64,000 nt of DNA from NCBI RefSeq assembly GCF_900100495.1, contig NZ_FNCT01000003.1, positions 416,295 through 480,294 on the forward strand, read 5' to 3'. This stretch comes from Pseudomonas benzenivorans (GTDB lineage: Bacteria > Pseudomonadota > Gammaproteobacteria > Pseudomonadales > Pseudomonadaceae). The notes beneath the pieces are model-generated. The model was not told where the DNA came from. It made no database searches and saw only the letters and a list, made by a program, of their open reading frames with translations. The position numbers and the translations under genes were made by a program. This document shows, one piece after another, positions 62,731 to 64,000 of this stretch (the first letter of the stretch is position 1; every line of letters begins with the position of its first letter).

Positions 62731-62855
62731 TCGCCAATGGGCGGCCCGAAGGCTAGGCTGCCGGTTGACGTATCGATTGCCAGGCTGCGCGAGCGCAGCG
62801 CTGGCCCTGCCGAGGGCGCGCCATAAGCGTTCCGGTGTGATCTGAAGGAGTGAAC

Positions 62856-64000
62856 ATGGCGGTCTACAACTACGACGTAGTGGTGCTGGGCTCTGGCCCG
62901 GCGGGTGAGGGTGCGGCAATGAATGCCGCCAAGGCCGGGCGCAAGGTGGCGGTGGTCGACAGCCGCCGCGAGGTCGGTGGCAACTGCACCCACCTGGGCA
63001 CCATTCCTTCCAAGGCGCTGCGCCATTCGGTGCGGCAGATCATGCAGTTCAACACCAATCCGATGTTCCGCCAGATCGGCGAGCCGCGCTGGTTTTCCTT
63101 CCCGGATGTGCTGAAAAGTGCCGAGCGGGTAATTGCCAAGCAGGTGACTTCGCGCACCGGTTACTACGCGCGCAACCGCATCGACCTGTTCTTCGGCACC
63201 GGCAGTTTTTCCGACGAGCAGACCATCGAAGTGGTGTGCCCCAACGGCGTGGTGGAAACCCTGGTGGCCAAGCAGATCGTCGTGGCCACCGGTTCGCGTC
63301 CGTATCGCCCGGCGGATATCGATTTCCACCATCCGCGGGTGTACGACAGTGACACCATCCTCACCCTCAGCCACACCCCGCGGCGGTTGATCATCTATGG
63401 GGCCGGGGTCATCGGCTGTGAATATGCGTCGATCTTCAGCGGTCTCGGCGTGCTGGTCGACCTGATCGACAACCGCGACCAGTTGCTCAGCTTCCTCGAC
63501 GATGAGATTTCCGATGCCCTGAGCTATCACCTGCGCAATAACAATGTGCTGATTCGTCACAACGAAGATTACGAGCGCATCGAGGGCCTGGAGAACGGGG
63601 TGATCCTGCACCTGAAGTCGGGCAAGAAGATCAAGGCGGATGCCTTGCTCTGGTGTAACGGGCGTACCGGCAATACCGACCAGCTGGGCCTGGAAAACAT
63701 CGGCATCAAGGTCAACAGCCGTGGCCAGGTCGAGGTCGACCAGCACTACCGTACCTCGATGTCGAACATCTTCGCCGCCGGCGATGTGATCGGCTGGCCG
63801 AGCCTGGCCAGTGCGGCCTACGACCAGGGGCGCTCGGCCGCCGGCAATATCGTCGAGAACGACAGCTGGCGTTTCGTCGACGACGTGCCGACCGGCATCT
63901 ACACCATCCCGGAGATCAGCTCGATCGGCAAGAACGAGCGCGAACTGACCCAGGCGAAGATCCCCTATGAAGTGGGCAAGGCGTTCTTCAAGAGCATGGC
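62856..64000 (+). CDS. sth: Soluble pyridine nucleotide transhydrogenase Sth (partial, cut by window end)
   Basis: 381 residues visible, from ATG 62856 (GAAGGAG upstream), with the C-terminal about 80 residues outside. FAD motif [39 protein letters not shown] in which Thr replaces the second Cys of the disulfide of lipoamide dehydrogenase relatives, and NAD motif [20 protein letters not shown]. It interconverts NADPH and NADH. No terminator is visible between nqrM and sth, so readthrough is possible. Confidence 0.97.
   Translation, partial: MAVYNYDVVVLGSGPAGEGAAMNAAKAGRKVAVVDSRREVGGNCTHLGTIPSKALRHSVRQIMQFNTNPMFRQIGEPRWFSFPDVLKSAERVIAKQVTSRTGYYARNRIDLFFGTGSFSDEQTIEVVCPNGVVETLVAKQIVVATGSRPYRPADIDFHHPRVYDSDTILTLSHTPRRLIIYGAGVIGCEYASIFSGLGVLVDLIDNRDQLLSFLDDEISDALSYHLRNNNVLIRHNEDYERIEGLENGVILHLKSGKKIKADALLWCNGRTGNTDQLGLENIGIKVNSRGQVEVDQHYRTSMSNIFAAGDVIGWPSLASAAYDQGRSAAGNIVENDSWRFVDDVPTGIYTIPEISSIGKNERELTQAKIPYEVGKAFFKSM

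Overview
The window is a GC-rich pseudomonad chromosome segment and almost every base is coding. I place it in Pseudomonas, near the P. aeruginosa lineage. From about 15 kb to the right end, the gene order lexA-sulA/psrA, nagZ, methylthioinosine phosphorylase, mfd, long GAPDH, nqrABCDEF-apbE-nqrM and sth, preceded by topA, fadA and fadB, uup, slt and mobA/moaB/moeA, follows the order I recall for P. aeruginosa PAO1 (about PA3031 down to PA2991). This synteny comes from memory and was not computed. No transposase, integrase, phage gene or CRISPR array is visible.

Layout. 0-8 kb: a DUF454 membrane protein, a YecA-type UPF0149 protein, recQ, a membrane diguanylate cyclase (HsbD-like), a DUF2804 protein, and a MarR regulator coupled to an MFS exporter with overlapping palindromes in front. 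8-15 kb: a FimV-like LysM protein, a SelW/Rdx-like protein, a DMT permease with a CsaA-like protein, an AraC regulator, and a metallophosphoesterase-glycosyltransferase pair that looks like the PlcP-Agt phosphate-free lipid system. This pair is preceded by four PhoB-like heptamers on an exact 11-base period. A tRNA-Pro(CGG) follows. 15-24 kb: a small lipoprotein, mobA, moaB, moeA, then an AraC regulator with an uncharacterised FAD oxidase, a GlpD-like oxidoreductase and an FGGY kinase. 24-29 kb: a signalling stretch (CheY-like receiver, CheC-like phosphatase, PAS histidine kinase, YegS lipid kinase, CheV-like protein). 29-37 kb: a DUF1499 lipoprotein and a MOSC protein whose start codons overlap on opposite strands, slt, uup, a UspA protein and three uncharacterised genes. 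37-45 kb: fadB-fadA, DUF1653, topA and two small conserved genes. 45-54 kb: the SOS genes lexA-sulA with two LexA boxes, psrA with two operators, a YkuD protein without a signal peptide beside nagZ, methylthioinosine phosphorylase, CsiV-like and mfd. 54-64 kb: the long GAPDH, the complete Na+-NQR operon with its maturation factors apbE and nqrM, and sth cut by the window end.

The least expected structure is a set of palindromic intergenic elements. One family (ends resembling TAGCAGGCCGTTGAAAAA) has three clear copies at 25.2, 28.8 and 36.3 kb and a degenerate one near the left edge. Unrelated elements lie at 17.8 and 22.3 kb. In six places the element end contains or touches the in-frame stop codon of a neighbouring gene. 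The elements may work as bidirectional terminators or be small non-autonomous mobile repeats that tolerate only stop-codon junctions. The strongest functional lead is the PlcP-Agt pair with its Pho-box array.
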